A stretch of DNA of 23,522 bases from a virus: positions 1-23,522 of IMG/VR virus record IMGVR_UViG_3300037247_000128; one strand, written 5' to 3'. Each line of letters begins with the position of its first letter. The stretch's first letter is position 1. Under the pieces are notes generated by a model, which had not been told where the DNA came from, made no database searches, and saw only the letters and a program-made list of their open reading frames with translations. The translations under genes and the position numbers were made by a program. Shown piece by piece: positions 23,508 to 23,522 of this stretch.

Positions 23508-23522
23508 TGCCGCCCCAACTTG

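Noticed and set aside
1-23522. Diversity-generating retroelement variable region in the muzzle gene
   Set aside because: Considered because phage tail proteins can carry one, but no reverse transcriptase, template repeat or A-biased variable segment was seen in the window.
1-23522. tRNA genes, CRISPR arrays, insertion sequences, attachment sites
   Set aside because: Genes fill nearly the whole window; the longest gap is 84 bases and none of the gaps holds a cloverleaf, spaced repeats or terminal inverted repeats with a transposase.

Overview
The window is one contiguous piece of the late (virion structural) region of a tailed, podovirus-type phage of the crAss-like group (order Crassvirales), probably infecting a Bacteroidota host, perhaps a flavobacterium. 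This rests on the gene order portal - scaffold-like - major capsid protein - connector/ring proteins - IHF-like small protein - giant P22 gp10-like tail protein - several very large internal proteins, on recognisable sequence patterns in the portal, capsid and tail proteins, on the AT-rich composition, and on promoter-like boxes of the Bacteroidota type (TAnnTTTG). No database search was possible, so the taxonomic call is inference from pattern recognition.

All fourteen genes lie on the minus strand, so transcription runs from high to low coordinates. From right to left they are: portal (23507-21102); a mosaic protein with a permuted papain-like motif and a peptidoglycan-binding motif (21102-19288); an acidic scaffold-like protein (19203-18049); the major capsid protein (18028-16562); a terminator; a 270-residue putative virion protein and a 243-residue connector/ring protein (16487-14944); a 423-residue beta-rich virion protein (14918-13647); a second strong terminator; then a tightly packed block of ring protein (13566), IHF-like protein (12881), ring/adaptor protein (12456), 1696-residue muzzle/tail protein (11603), and three large cargo or ejection-type proteins (6513, 4580, 2119), the last running off the left edge.

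The head module (portal, scaffold, capsid) builds the procapsid. The connector, ring and hub proteins and the muzzle build the short tail. The large internal proteins are probably packed in the virion and released at infection. Two intrinsic terminators and three TAnnTTTG boxes, each placed 4-7 bases before a start codon, divide the region into separate transcripts: scaffold plus capsid; the 423-residue protein alone; and the tail/cargo block. This suggests that stoichiometry is set at the RNA level and that some late messages may be leaderless. Within units, genes overlap or nearly touch (TAATG, ATGA).

Stop codons are conventional (12 TAA, 1 TGA and 1 TAG would be the full set if the truncated left gene also ends in TAA; its end is not visible), so there is no sign of the TAG or TGA reassignment known in some gut crAss-like phages. 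There is no gene-free stretch longer than about 85 bases, and no tRNA, CRISPR array, insertion sequence or integrase was seen.
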